A stretch of DNA of 41,453 nucleotides from Clostridia bacterium. GTDB taxonomy: Bacteria; Bacillota; Clostridia; Peptostreptococcales; Caminicellaceae. Made by a program: the position numbers and the translations under genes. The notes beneath the pieces were generated by a model. It saw only the letters and a program-made list of their open reading frames with translations. It ran no database searches and was not told the DNA's origin. Below are positions 17,501 through 26,425 of the stretch, piece after piece. Location: contig JAKSBP010000249.1 of the NCBI GenBank assembly GCA_022361035.1, positions 1 through 41,453 on the forward strand, written 5' to 3'. Position 1 is the stretch's first letter, and every line of letters begins with the position of its first letter.

Positions 17501-19968
17501 GTCTTGGTAAAATTAAATAATTTACATTGCTGTAAGGCCCCTTCAAGCTCTCCTCCAATATACCCAAGGCTTTTAGACAGGGCAATTGATTCTTCAAGTA
17601 AGTTTTTAGCAAGATCTGTTTCATTTTTAAAAAAATATATATGAGCTAATTTATTCTGAGCATCTATAAGATGTTTGGGTAATTGTTTCTCATGGGATAT
17701 ATTAGCTACCTTTGAATAAACTTCAAAGGCGTTATCTACTTCTCCTATAAGTTCATAGATATGTCCCATCCTCATTAAAATATCTATAAATGCCGAAAGA
17801 TTATCATAATCAGTTAAAAGATCAATAGCCTTATTATAAAATACGATGGCTTGATTATATATATAAAGCTCCTCCATTTTTTCTGCCGACTTAATACAAT
17901 ATTTTATAGCCTTATCATTTTCTCCACAGTTAGTAAAGTGATATATTAATTCAAGGGCATAATCCCTTCCTTCTCTAATATAGAAATCCTCTAAAATTTT
18001 TGCAGCGTTTAAATGATAACACCTTTTCTGGTTATCACCAATATTATTATAAATGAAACTTTTTATATGTTTATCGTAATAATCGTAGGAGTAACCCCAA
18101 TCTTCAAATTTTTCATTAATAATCCTAAGACATACTAAATTTACTAAAACTTTAATAATAGAAGCTTCATCCTTATCACTTATTTTGCTAATTGTTTGGA
18201 GGGATACGGGAAAATGAAAGATTGATATGACATCTAAAACATCTCTAGTAATTGAATCTAAGGAATGTATAGATTTTAATATTGCATCGTCTATACTGGA
18301 TGGTAATTCTAAGTCATATATATCATCTATATCTACAAACCATAATCTCTCTTCATTAATAAGTATCTGTCCATTAACAAATAAACTTTTTACAATCTCC
18401 TCTACATAACGTGGATTTCCATTTGTTTCCTCCATTATTTTTGTAGTTAATCTCAATGGCTTATAATTCATTCCCAAAATATCTTTAATCATAATTGCCG
18501 TTTCTTCAAAATTCAACTTGCGTAATTGGATAAACCTAGTTTTTTTGTTTTCCTTTAATTTGCTTAAAAAACCACTAAATTTTAAGCTGCTTTCATGTCT
18601 ATAGGTACAAATAATAACCAGAGAACTATTTTTTGTATTTTTTATCAAATGCTCTAAGATATTTAAGTCATTCTGATGGACATAATGAATATTATCTAAG
18701 ATAATTACTAATGGATTTTTAGATGCAAATTCACTGATGAAATTATAGATACGGTTATTTAACCTAAGTATCTCTTTATCTTCCATTAGTGTTTCACTAG
18801 GTTTTACATTCCACATAGATGTTAGCCCAGGCAATATTTTTACTAGTTCATTTCCATATTTATCAATCAAGTCATTATCTATTTTGTTGTGTTTAACAAT
18901 GAATTTTAGAATCATTTTATAAATATAAAACATTTGCTCGTTTTCTTGACTTACTTCAATTGAGCAAACATTTATCTTATTCATTCTAACTTGAAAATCA
19001 ATCTCTTTAACAAACCTACTCTTTCCTATTCCAGCCTCTCCGTAAACAAATATAAAATTATCTTCTAACTTGCCTAAAAATTTGCCATTAATTGAATCTA
19101 TAACTATACTCTTTTCCTGTAATCTACTAACTAGTGGAATATTAAAATATAATTTTTCATAACAATTCCTATCAAAAAAGTCATATTCCACTGCTAAATA
19201 TTCTTTGAGGTCATTAACTACCTTTAAAATGTTCTTATATCTACTGCTTGGATCTGGTGCAGTCATTTTTTCAAGTATTCTTGTTAAGCCATTATTACCA
19301 TTACTTTTTTTCAAAACTTCATTAAAATCACTTTTTTTATAGTCTAAACCACTAAAAATATAGAATAAAATTACTCCAAGTGAATAAATATCAGAAGAAT
19401 AGTCTCCATTTTTTCCAGATTTTATTTCTGGAGCAATAAATTGATTATTATATTGGTTAATAGAACTGATATTCTCTTGATATTGATATATAGTTACTAG
19501 GTCTCTAAGTTTATACTCAACATTCCCTTCATTATTAACGGTTACTATATTTTCAAAGTTCAAATATTTGTAGGCTATTCCTCTAAAATGTAAATAGTTA
19601 AGGGCATAACATAGTTTTAAAAATATATTATTTATCTCAAGCCTAGGTAGGTCTTGGTAATTATCGAATTTTTCTTCAACGTATTCACTAGTATAAAAAT
19701 ATTGGAAATCATCTACTTTTTTAGTATCTATTGTGTTGATTATATTAAAACTATTAGATTGTTGCAAATATACATGTTTAAGGGAAGCTATCCTAATAAA
19801 ATTATGTATAAGAAAATCTATAAATTTTTTATCTTTATTTTTAATATATATCAACTTTAATAACATTTTCTTATTTTCATTCGATAAATCCGATGCTATA
19901 TATGTAGTCCCAAAGACATCTTTTTCTAGCATATTTATAAGTTTATATCTATTATTAATTAGTTTCAT
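14584..19968 (-). CDS. Giant pseudokinase-ATPase-TPR-GAF-GGDEF-GAF protein
   Basis: A 1794-residue cytoplasmic protein. Residues 1-260 have the serine/threonine kinase fold with K38 and an intact APE/DIYSLG region, but the catalytic HRDLKPEN is YKYLNFEN (about 131-138) and DFG is degenerate (LRDL), so it is probably a pseudokinase. A P-loop ATPase follows (Walker A GEAGIGKS near 306-314, Walker B LVIILDN near 420). About residues 660-1200 are tetratricopeptide-type helical repeats. A GAF-like domain (about 1310-1440) precedes a GGDEF diguanylate cyclase with active-site GGEEF near 1536 and the inhibitory RxxD site (RKTD) five residues before it. A second GAF-like domain ends the protein. It should make cyclic di-GMP under control of the N-terminal modules. 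AAGGAGGT precedes the ATG. Confidence 0.9.
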   Translation of the reverse strand: MKLINNRYKLINMLEKDVFGTTYIASDLSNENKKMLLKLIYIKNKDKKFIDFLIHNFIRIASLKHVYLQQSNSFNIINTIDTKKVDDFQYFYTSEYVEEKFDNYQDLPRLEINNIFLKLCYALNYLHFRGIAYKYLNFENIVTVNNEGNVEYKLRDLVTIYQYQENISSINQYNNQFIAPEIKSGKNGDYSSDIYSLGVILFYIFSGLDYKKSDFNEVLKKSNGNNGLTRILEKMTAPDPSSRYKNILKVVNDLKEYLAVEYDFFDRNCYEKLYFNIPLVSRLQEKSIVIDSINGKFLGKLEDNFIFVYGEAGIGKSRFVKEIDFQVRMNKINVCSIEVSQENEQMFYIYKMILKFIVKHNKIDNDLIDKYGNELVKILPGLTSMWNVKPSETLMEDKEILRLNNRIYNFISEFASKNPLVIILDNIHYVHQNDLNILEHLIKNTKNSSLVIICTYRHESSLKFSGFLSKLKENKKTRFIQLRKLNFEETAIMIKDILGMNYKPLRLTTKIMEETNGNPRYVEEIVKSLFVNGQILINEERLWFVDIDDIYDLELPSSIDDAILKSIHSLDSITRDVLDVISIFHFPVSLQTISKISDKDEASIIKVLVNLVCLRIINEKFEDWGYSYDYYDKHIKSFIYNNIGDNQKRCYHLNAAKILEDFYIREGRDYALELIYHFTNCGENDKAIKYCIKSAEKMEELYIYNQAIVFYNKAIDLLTDYDNLSAFIDILMRMGHIYELIGEVDNAFEVYSKVANISHEKQLPKHLIDAQNKLAHIYFFKNETDLAKNLLEESIALSKSLGYIGGELEGALQQCKLFNFTKTYPNLRALLNKYINISLKDCEYCYTGQFFNEKGKLYFDEGEMSKSKYCFEQSIFFLEKSNNNIKTTSSLNNMGVIYLEAYKNIPKAREYYNQALDLFKKYNYITDRGVVLLNIGETYLYEDKYSEAINYFNKAVDISTEIGDSSILFASYVHLCHTYLSLYQYGKSYFYLKKLELEFENYSRYDYYYYCYYLIHINFYVQLHNYCLADNWYEDFFNAISNKRVDFDLELRIIELKMYKIQAQFHLNKSIDIEGIKAFLSENLDKVHLKPVRDFLINLVYILTVKNQMDFAKYFLDVDAKLIDKFNTEIFDLKRDFALGLFSDNKIEFFKKLLNRLEGKELHEFEWKIFKILGDEYYKRNDCFNALSNYITSLDILKSLAHRIPENLRQNYIFGYDIHLVIKERIEDLKGKIFGRDYVSNFKIANIKLKKNLKEFFDFSDLNTFFSNKEFMKSVYKASRQESPLQITDLKALIQNLIKNELYNIQLILGYCIQICLAERGFVFIINENNDIQEVISIGNHEPTKEIRDFLKNVHHKGHDVLITNENQFNNKSLKHNEIKSLICIPIKNLDKENPLDINTDYKKKCENKIYSGEIVGYLYLDTKRVFNNITYESYEKCCSLVNLLYVMIQNYDLKKISSIDKLTNLFLRKHIEDLFKKEMFFAQKNELQLSVVMCDIDKFKQVNDFYGHRKGDEVLGAIGNIIKSNLRKTDLVGRYGGEEFIIILPETDVNDAYIACEKLRGIIENSEILGRGRALTMSFGISCYPIHGSSEEELVEKADQALYKSKKSGRNKTTIWNKNIGYDKYRYDKLAGIITGNTFTDYRNVKFILDIIELLKSSIDRTDRIFKVLGYLIEISESEYGAIFEIEDETIKDIYARKRADNKWVENFKFNRSIISEFIGKKQGDFFIDWNDISEIDTFTGTPSWNSFIIVPLINNDVQKGILLLSIPINDKEFDFGTFNLVNSLSGAIGSVI

Positions 19969-20315
19969 AATTGGTACCTCCTTGGAAAAAGGTTCAAACC
20001 TTTTATCTTAGGACTCTCATTTTTCTATTGATAATTTTATAACATTTATTTTTGGTCCTAGGCCTTATGGCATACACTATTTGTTGTGAAACATTCATAT
20101 ATTAAATAAGGACTAATTAAATATATTAAATTCTACAATTATTGTAAAATTCCTTCATCATTAATAGTTTTTATATTTAGTAAAATATTATCATTTTTTG
20201 TATTAGGGAAAGGATTTTTAAATTTAATGTTGAATTTTAGTAAATGGCAATTAATTTTGTAATATTTTATTAATAGAATTGTAATATTTATTTTTTATTT
20301 GGAGGCTAATAATTT
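19969..20315. other. Divergent promoter region
   Basis: About 350 AT-rich bases between the giant signalling gene and the M23 peptidase gene, transcribed away from each other. Promoters for both must lie here. I see no repeat copy, open frame or convincing riboswitch. Confidence 0.5.
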
Positions 20316-21284
20316 ATGGATATTATAAAGAAACTTAAAGATTTTTGCAAAGGTAAATTTACTTTTGTAGTAATACCCCATAATGGTAAAAGCACTAAAC
20401 AGTTTGCAATTCCCAAAACATTAATTTATTTAACTTTAACCTTTTTCACCACAATATCCATATTTCTTATGTGCTCAACGCTATATCTCTTCTACGAGAA
20501 TGGTTTGCTTTCGGGTGATTTAGAGGTTAAAATGGATAAAATTGATCGTCTTAATGATATTGTTGACCGTCAACATGTCGAAATTAAAGATTTAAAAAGT
20601 ACTTCTGAATTCGTTATAGGTAAACTGGCCCAGTTACATGAATTGGAAAGCAAGATTAGAAATATGGTTGGTTTAAGCTCCGATGAGGAAAAGAAGGAAA
20701 ACTCAACTGTCTCTAGGTCATTAGATTTGCTTTCCATGGATTTTGATGCCATAAAGGATCATGACTATTACCAATTAACAAGTTTAACGGAAACTGAATC
20801 TGTGGATGCTATAACAAACTTAATAGAATCACAGAAGGAAAATTACGACCATCTAATTAAGGATGTTGAGAAACAATTAAAATATTTAGAAAGCCGTCCT
20901 GATAAATGGCCGATAATTGGAAGAATATCTTCATACTTTGGCTACAGGAAAGACCCTTTTACGAGAAGACGTAGTTTTCATAATGGAATTGATATAGCTA
21001 ATAGATTTGGTCTAAAAGTTGCTGCTGCTGGCAGTGGTATTGTAACCTATTCTGGATGGAATGGTAATTATGGTAGAGTAATTATTATCTCCCATGGATA
21101 TGGATATAAAAGTGTCTATGCTCATAATAATAAAAATCTCGTTAAAGTAGGGGATAGAGTAAAAAAAGGACAGGCAATAGCCCATCTAGGTAGCACTGGA
21201 AGAAGCACTGGCCCTCACCTTCATTTTGAAATTCGTTATAATGGACAGCATATTAATCCTTTAAAAGTACTAGAGAATAAATAA
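20316..21284 (+). CDS. Membrane-anchored M23 (LytM) peptidase
   Basis: A 322-residue protein. A short cytoplasmic N-terminus is followed by one membrane segment (about 34-58, LIYLTLTFFTTISIFLM), a coiled-coil stalk (about 70-190), and a C-terminal M23/LytM domain. The zinc-site residues are present: HNGIDIA near residue 222 supplies His and Asp, and HLHFE at 301-305 supplies the last His; the YAHNN histidine lies between. It should therefore be an active endopeptidase on peptidoglycan cross-bridges outside the membrane. It is followed 28 bases later by a bactofilin gene, a pairing also known in other bacteria where the two cooperate in cell shape. Confidence 0.92.
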   Translation: MDIIKKLKDFCKGKFTFVVIPHNGKSTKQFAIPKTLIYLTLTFFTTISIFLMCSTLYLFYENGLLSGDLEVKMDKIDRLNDIVDRQHVEIKDLKSTSEFVIGKLAQLHELESKIRNMVGLSSDEEKKENSTVSRSLDLLSMDFDAIKDHDYYQLTSLTETESVDAITNLIESQKENYDHLIKDVEKQLKYLESRPDKWPIIGRISSYFGYRKDPFTRRRSFHNGIDIANRFGLKVAAAGSGIVTYSGWNGNYGRVIIISHGYGYKSVYAHNNKNLVKVGDRVKKGQAIAHLGSTGRSTGPHLHFEIRYNGQHINPLKVLENK

Positions 21285-21312
21285 AACAACAAAAATTTTA
21301 GGAGGAATAAAA

Positions 21313-21738
21313 ATGTTTAAGAAAAATGGTAATGTTTCGCCTCAAGGATTTGATACCTTAATCGGTAATAATGCGACCTTTGAAGGTTCTTTAAAAACTA
21401 GTGGATTATTAAGGATTGATGGAGTTTTTAATGGTGACATTGAAGTTAATGGTGACATTATTGTGGGTAAGGAAGGCAAAGTAGTAGGAAATGTAAAAAC
21501 AAGTAACATTGAAATCTCTGGTCTAGTAGAGGGTAATGTCATAGCTACTGATCATCTTAAGATATCCAGTACAGGAAGGTTACTTGGCGATATCGATGTT
21601 AGTACCTTTATTGTAGAAGAAAAAGCTACATTTGATGGTAAGTGCAAAATGAAAAATGAGATTGTTAAAGGTATGGAAGTTATTAAAGGACTGAAAAAAG
21701 AACAAAATATACCTAAAAAGGAAAAGGCCCAAGCATAA
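21313..21738 (+). CDS. Bactofilin (polymer-forming cytoskeletal protein)
   Basis: A 141-residue protein whose core (about residues 15-115) is a repetitive beta-helix: LIGNNATFEGSLKTSGLLRI, DGVFNGDIEVNGDIIVGK, then repeated hydrophobic-glycine rungs, as in bactofilins. The tail is lysine-rich. Bactofilins polymerise without nucleotide on the inner membrane face and position cell-wall enzymes. AGGAGG precedes the ATG. It is co-transcribed with the M23 peptidase upstream and ends in a clear terminator. Confidence 0.93.
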   Translation: MFKKNGNVSPQGFDTLIGNNATFEGSLKTSGLLRIDGVFNGDIEVNGDIIVGKEGKVVGNVKTSNIEISGLVEGNVIATDHLKISSTGRLLGDIDVSTFIVEEKATFDGKCKMKNEIVKGMEVIKGLKKEQNIPKKEKAQA

Positions 21739-21789
21739 ATTTTTATCACCAATCTAAGCATATTAAAACTAAACATCCTAAATTTGATG

Positions 21790-21819
21790 AGGCGACCTAA
21801 GTCGCCTTATTTTTATTTC
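21790..21819 (+). terminator. Terminator of the M23-bactofilin operon
   Basis: A perfect 7-bp GC-rich stem, AGGCGAC/GTCGCCT, with a CTAA loop, followed by TATTTTTATTT. Confidence 0.9.
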
Positions 21820-21903
21820 ATAATGCAAGCAAAGTATAACAAATTTTTCTGAGAAAACAAATCCAAATCTTAACTTAATAAAGGGTCATAGAAATCCTTG
21901 TTG

Positions 21904-23382
21904 TCACAATATTGGTCTGTAAATACTCTTCTTTTGACTTCTTATACTATTTCTTTGATAATATTTAGTTATGGCCTGGCTAAGTCTTTGAATACCAATT
22001 TTTATGTCGTCAGGATAGACATCAGCAATACTAAGTCGTAAAAAGTTACTGTCAACCTCCTGGGGATAGAATACTCCACCAGGTATAAATGCTATATCCG
22101 CATTTATGCTTTGTGAATAAAGCTCCTTAGCTGAAAAACCGTCAACTAATCCAATCCAAAAATTTATTCCTCCAGCGGGTTTTACAAAGATTGTAGCCTC
22201 TGGTAAATACTCTTCTAAACTCTGTGACATAATATCAAATCTTTCCTTATATATCTTTTTCATATATGAAATATGCCTTCTCCAAATTCCCTTTCTTAAA
22301 TATAAATCGAAGGCTCTTTGAATAAGTCCAGATGTTGAAATATCTGAAGCTTGTTTTGCCATTAAGATTTCATTATTAACAGACCTTGGCACAACAAGAA
22401 ATCCTAATCGTAAACCAGGCATAAAAATTTTTGAGAAGCTTTTTATATAAATTACGTTTTCATTGCTGTCCATACTTTTTAGAGTTGCATTTTCATCTGT
22501 ATAAAAATTTAAATCCGTGGAATAATCGTCTTCAATTACGATTAATCCCTTTCTATATGCTAAATCAAGAAGTTCTTTTTTGGCCCTCCTACTGTAAGAA
22601 TAGCCAGTTGGGTTTTGAAAGTTAGGCATAGTGTATATGAGTTTTGGTTTATATCTTTCAATATATCCTTCTAAAACATTTAAATCAATACCTTCCTTTG
22701 AAACCGGAACCTGAAGCATTTTTGCTCCTCTAGACTCAAAGGTGGCAATTGCTCCTGTGTAAGTTGGTGACTCAACTATAACAGTATCACCATGTCTCAG
22801 TAATGCTTTAGATATTACATCAATCCCCTGCTGTGCTCCTGATATTATCTGAATATTTTCCACTAAAGTACTGATTTTATATATTTTTAAATATTCTACT
22901 ATACATTCCCTCAGTGGAAAGTATCCTTTGCTTTCTTGATATCCAAAGGCCAATCCCTTGTCCCTATCCAAAACCTCATTAAGTACTTCTTTAAAATCTC
23001 CAACGGGAAATAATTCGGGAGTAGGAGTTGCACTTGCAAAGTTTATCACATTTTCTCTAACTTCTATTTGTCCTCTATCCATTAATCTCATATCTTCATA
23101 GGCCTCATCATCTAACCTATGAAATTCCTCTTCAACAGAAGAAACAAATGTACCGCTCCCTATTTTTTTGTAAACATAGTTCTTTTCTTCAAGCAAACTA
23201 TAGGCCTTTACCACAGTTATATTATTTAAACTTAATAATTCAGCAAGTTTTCTAATAGGTGGTAATTTTTCGTTGGCTTTAATATCCTCATCCATTATTA
23301 ACTGCTTTATTGAATTATATAATTGGGTATAAAGATGCTCCCCTGAATTTCTATTAAGCTTAATGCTTTTAAATTTCTCCAT
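21904..23382 (-). CDS. MocR-type regulator (GntR HTH fused to aminotransferase fold)
   Basis: A 492-residue fusion. Residues about 10-80 form a GntR winged helix (LYTQLYNSIKQLIM, LPPIRKLAELLSLNNITVVKAYSLLEEKNYV, GSGTFV). The rest is a class I aminotransferase fold with ISGAQQGIDVISKALL, YTMPNFQNPTGYS, VIEDDYSTDL and the PLP lysine in YIKSFSKIFMPGLRLGF. Members of this PdxR/MocR group use PLP or an aminoacyl-PLP adduct as a signal, often for vitamin B6, GABA or D-amino acid genes. No such target gene is adjacent. The C-terminal about 20 residues are basic. Confidence 0.92.
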   Translation of the reverse strand: MEKFKSIKLNRNSGEHLYTQLYNSIKQLIMDEDIKANEKLPPIRKLAELLSLNNITVVKAYSLLEEKNYVYKKIGSGTFVSSVEEEFHRLDDEAYEDMRLMDRGQIEVRENVINFASATPTPELFPVGDFKEVLNEVLDRDKGLAFGYQESKGYFPLRECIVEYLKIYKISTLVENIQIISGAQQGIDVISKALLRHGDTVIVESPTYTGAIATFESRGAKMLQVPVSKEGIDLNVLEGYIERYKPKLIYTMPNFQNPTGYSYSRRAKKELLDLAYRKGLIVIEDDYSTDLNFYTDENATLKSMDSNENVIYIKSFSKIFMPGLRLGFLVVPRSVNNEILMAKQASDISTSGLIQRAFDLYLRKGIWRRHISYMKKIYKERFDIMSQSLEEYLPEATIFVKPAGGINFWIGLVDGFSAKELYSQSINADIAFIPGGVFYPQEVDSNFLRLSIADVYPDDIKIGIQRLSQAITKYYQRNSIRSQKKSIYRPIL

Positions 23383-23712
23383 AATGTACCATCCTTATAA
23401 TATCTTTTGCTTTTTCTAATATATTAATCTACAATACATTTTATCCCTATACAGATAATTATATAACTTAGATTTGATAAGATTATATAGTAAATATGGC
23501 ATAAACCTGAGATTTATAGCCCATAGACTAGGTAGTTACATAATTACCTCCATAGTTTAATTATAAACGAAAACTGCTTTATTTCAAATTTTATATATTT
23601 GATTAGAACCTAAGAACATCTAATCCTACATAGCTTAGTATATTTTATGAGGAAACTCTATTACACCTAAAGTAGACAAAGAAAATCCCCCATTTGTAGG
23701 GGGAAGCCTAAG
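23383..23712. other. Intergenic gap with terminators at its right end
   Basis: The left part is AT-rich and presumably holds the MocR gene promoter. A minus-strand hairpin TCCCCC/GGGGGA with a TTTTC tail lies at 23680-23704. No gene is visible. Confidence 0.5.
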
Positions 23713-23749
23713 TAAAAATCAATAAGGTGTGGAAATTTCACACCTTATT
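23713..23749 (-). terminator. Terminator of the 63-residue helical protein gene
   Basis: AATAAGGTGTG pairs with CACACCTTATT and overlaps the stop codon at 23745. On the minus strand a GATTTTTAC tail follows, and a second hairpin at 23680-23704 backs it up. Confidence 0.75.
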
Positions 23750-23936
23750 TTTTATCGTATTTATCAATCAATTCTTGAAGTTTTCTAGCCTGCATACCCG
23801 CTTCCTCAGCGAACTGTTTAAATGTATCACTTACCTCAGGGTCATCCACATTCTTTGAAAAGCTTTCGTAGTCCCGTACATTTTCTTGGGCATCGAGCAA
23901 TTTTTTTAAAATCGTATCCCTAGTATCTAAATTCAT
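23745..23936 (-). CDS. Small helical protein of unknown function
   Basis: A 63-residue acidic helical protein, MNLDTRDTILKKLLDAQENVRDYE to the lysine-rich end LQELIDKYDKK. The ATG at 23936 has a strong AGGAGGTG six bases upstream; the longer frame with an earlier start would place that site inside the gene. The spacing of acidic residues and the two predicted amphipathic helices (about 5-30 and 37-60) resemble a ferritin-like or rubrerythrin-like fragment, but the metal-binding ExxH motif is absent, so I leave it unassigned. It has its own tandem terminators. Confidence 0.75.
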   Translation of the reverse strand: MNLDTRDTILKKLLDAQENVRDYESFSKNVDDPEVSDTFKQFAEEAGMQARKLQELIDKYDKK

Positions 23937-24035
23937 ATTTACCACCTCCTTATTTTCTCTATTATTTTCTCTTTTAACTGTAATTTTATGTATCAAAATA
24001 TTTATTTTACAGCCTAGATTTAGGACAATTATAAA

Positions 24036-24214
24036 TATAGATGAGTGAGTTACAAACTTAATAAACGAAATCAGCCACTGAGGTTTCCTTTAGAGCGATT
24101 TTTATAAATCTGTTTTACCTTCTATTACCTATCTAAAAACAGATTTATAGCATGAGCCTAAAGGATTCTCTGTGGCTGCTGTAGTAAGTTAACTTTCTAT
24201 ATCTCTCTTCTATA
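24036..24214 (+). repeat. 179-bp palindromic interspersed repeat, copy B
   Basis: Ends are TATAGATGAGTGA and CTCTCTTCTATA. This is the copy with the best inner pairing: CAGCCACTGAG with CTCTGTGGCTG, CCTTTAG with CTAAAGG, and a perfect ATAAATCTGTTTT/AAAACAGATTTAT. It lies between two minus-strand small genes. Confidence 0.85.
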
Positions 24215-24303
24215 AAACTTTTATACCTGATTCAATGAATCTCCTATTTCATTCAAAGTTTCATCGGACTAGAACCACACCCCCACTATTACAATAATTT
24301 TTC

Positions 24304-24546
24304 TTAATTAAATATTTTATCAATAGAAACACGCTTATCGTGATTACAGTTCTTACATGTAAAAATATGTACACACTCATCATTACAAACACCATCTATA
24401 AGTTCTGTTATACCTATATCAAGATAAGAGCTGTAGTTATCATAATATTCAGCAATCCTACCTCTATCTTTCATCCCTTCCCTACATTTTTCACAATCAA
24501 TCTGAAATTCCCTTAACCCATTACACAAAGGACATATAATTTCCAT
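24304..24546 (-). CDS. Small cysteine-rich zinc-ribbon-like protein
   Basis: An 80-residue protein with two cysteine clusters. The first is CPLCNG...CEKC near residues 5-20, a zinc-ribbon knuckle pair; the second is CNDEC...CKNC near 52-68. The ATG at 24546 is used because GGGAGGAGATGG lies upstream; two extra upstream codons would sit in that site. The cysteine spacing suggests one or two structural zinc sites. No catalytic motif and no membrane segment are visible. It is a lone gene divergent from spoVB. I do not recognise the family. Confidence 0.75.
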   Translation of the reverse strand: MEIICPLCNGLREFQIDCEKCREGMKDRGRIAEYYDNYSSYLDIGITELIDGVCNDECVHIFTCKNCNHDKRVSIDKIFN

Positions 24547-24856
24547 AGCTCCATCTCCTCCCATTATTATTTTTTCTCTTTCTATAAAAATAATTCAGGG
24601 ACATATATCTTTTGTAAATACTCTGCTATAGATAATAATGCCTAGAGCTTAAAATAAATTTAGAAGAAAACAATGAAGCATTCCACATTTTTCTAGTCTA
24701 TTAATCTTTTAAAGATGCTTTCCTATATGAAATATCTGACAGTGTCATATTTAATTTGATTTAGGAATATTTATTATAAAGTCCTATTATAGATATATCT
24801 ATCTGAAATAAAGCTGATTTCTGGCCTTAAAATTCATATAGAAGGAAGGTAATAAT
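24547..24856. other. Divergent intergenic region before spoVB
   Basis: About 310 AT-rich bases. They should hold promoters for both flanking genes, but I can point to no strong match, and there is no repeat or frame. Confidence 0.45.
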
Positions 24857-26407
24857 TTGAAGAAAAAATCATTTATATATAGCACTATAGTACTTATAAT
24901 AGCTAATTTTTTAGTTCGCTTTCTAGGATTTCTATATAAAGTTTTGCTATCAAGGGTTTTAGGCTCAGAAGGTATAGGATTATTCCATCTAGTTTTTCAT
25001 GTTTTTTTAGTACTCATTACTATAACTTCCTCTGGGATTCCAATTGCAGTATCTAAAATTATTGCCCAAAAAATGATTCAGAAAAACTATAGAGAATGTA
25101 AAAAAACTTTATTTATCAGTACAATACTTGGCCTTTTCTTATCAGTTATCCTGTGTATTTTAACATTTAAAAACCTTGAATTCTTAACGACCTATATCAT
25201 TAAAAGTGACAAACTAAGCAAGAGCTTAGTAGCATTACTTCCTGCTATCCCCATTGTTACTCTATCATCTATTTTAAGAAGCTACTTTTATGGACTTAAA
25301 GATGTTATGCCTTCGGCCAGGGCCCAAATCGTAGAGCAATTTGTGAGGGTTTTCTTCGTAATAGGTATTTTACATGTTTTTGAACCGACAGATTTAAAGC
25401 TTTCAGTTATGATAGCAACTCTGGGAATAACAGTTGGAGAAATAGGAGGATTAATTATTCTTATTTTTAAACTTAAATCATTTAATGTAAGGACTTCAAA
25501 GATTAGAAGCAATATAGGCGATTTTACTAGCTCAGCTTCCATACTGTGGCAAATAATATCTATCTCATTCCCAACCACCATAGCTAAACTTGTTTCAGTA
25601 CTAATGCAGTCAGCTAACATGTTTCTAGTTCCCCACCGTCTTCAAGTTGCAGGATATAGCCTAGAACAGTCAGTTACAAAATTTGGAGAGGTAGTTGGAA
25701 TGACTATGCCTTTATTATTTCTTCCATTTATTGTTACCTCTGCCCTCGTTGTAAATCTGATTCCCAATATATCTGCTGAAAATGCCCTAATGAGATCCAC
25801 AAGTATCGAATCAAAATCTATATTAGCTCTAAGAGTAGCATTGCTTATTTCTATACCAGTTGCATTTATATTTTTCTTCTTTGCAATGCCAATTTGTTCT
25901 TTTCTTTACAATAAGCCTAGTGTAGGAATTTATCTAAGGTATTTAGCAGCCTCAATTATATTTTTAAGCCTTCATCACATCATTGGAGGGATACTACATG
26001 GTTTAGGAAAACAAGTATTAACTACGATAAATTATCTCATTGGTATGTCCATACATCTAGTATGTATATATTACTTAGTAAGTATTCCTAGGCTTGGAAT
26101 CAATGGATTCATTATCGGCTTCATGATTTCCTCATTTATAATCTTTTTGTTGAATCTTTCTACTTTAAAATATTTTATGAGTATCAAAATAAAATTTCTA
26201 AAACATATTGTAAGTCCCCTTATGTCTGCTATAGTAATGATAGTAGTAATTATACTTAGTAATAAGTATTTGATATACATTGGCTTTCCAATTGGCGTAA
26301 GTGTTCTAATCCCCACTTTAATTGGAGGATTAATATATTTATTATGTATCATAATGACAGGCAGTGTGAAGCTTAAAACCATAAAATATATCTTCTCTTT
26401 TCAATAA
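24857..26407 (+). CDS. spoVB: SpoVB/MurJ-like flippase (MOP superfamily)
   Basis: A 516-residue integral membrane protein with about 14 hydrophobic segments and no other domain. The opening (SFIYSTIVLIIANFLVRFLGFLYKVLLSRVLGSEGIGLFHL) and ITSSGIPIAVSKIIAQK are characteristic of SpoVB-type members of the MOP/MATE exporter superfamily. SpoVB is needed for spore cortex synthesis in Bacillus; the wider group flips lipid-linked saccharides such as lipid II. Starts at TTG 24857 with GGAAGG upstream. Related paralogues (YtgP, YabM, MurJ) look alike, so the specific name is probable rather than certain. It supports a spore-forming host. Confidence 0.88.
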   Translation: MKKKSFIYSTIVLIIANFLVRFLGFLYKVLLSRVLGSEGIGLFHLVFHVFLVLITITSSGIPIAVSKIIAQKMIQKNYRECKKTLFISTILGLFLSVILCILTFKNLEFLTTYIIKSDKLSKSLVALLPAIPIVTLSSILRSYFYGLKDVMPSARAQIVEQFVRVFFVIGILHVFEPTDLKLSVMIATLGITVGEIGGLIILIFKLKSFNVRTSKIRSNIGDFTSSASILWQIISISFPTTIAKLVSVLMQSANMFLVPHRLQVAGYSLEQSVTKFGEVVGMTMPLLFLPFIVTSALVVNLIPNISAENALMRSTSIESKSILALRVALLISIPVAFIFFFFAMPICSFLYNKPSVGIYLRYLAASIIFLSLHHIIGGILHGLGKQVLTTINYLIGMSIHLVCIYYLVSIPRLGINGFIIGFMISSFIIFLLNLSTLKYFMSIKIKFLKHIVSPLMSAIVMIVVIILSNKYLIYIGFPIGVSVLIPTLIGGLIYLLCIIMTGSVKLKTIKYIFSFQ

Positions 26408-26425
26408 AATCTATAATTTAGAGCA

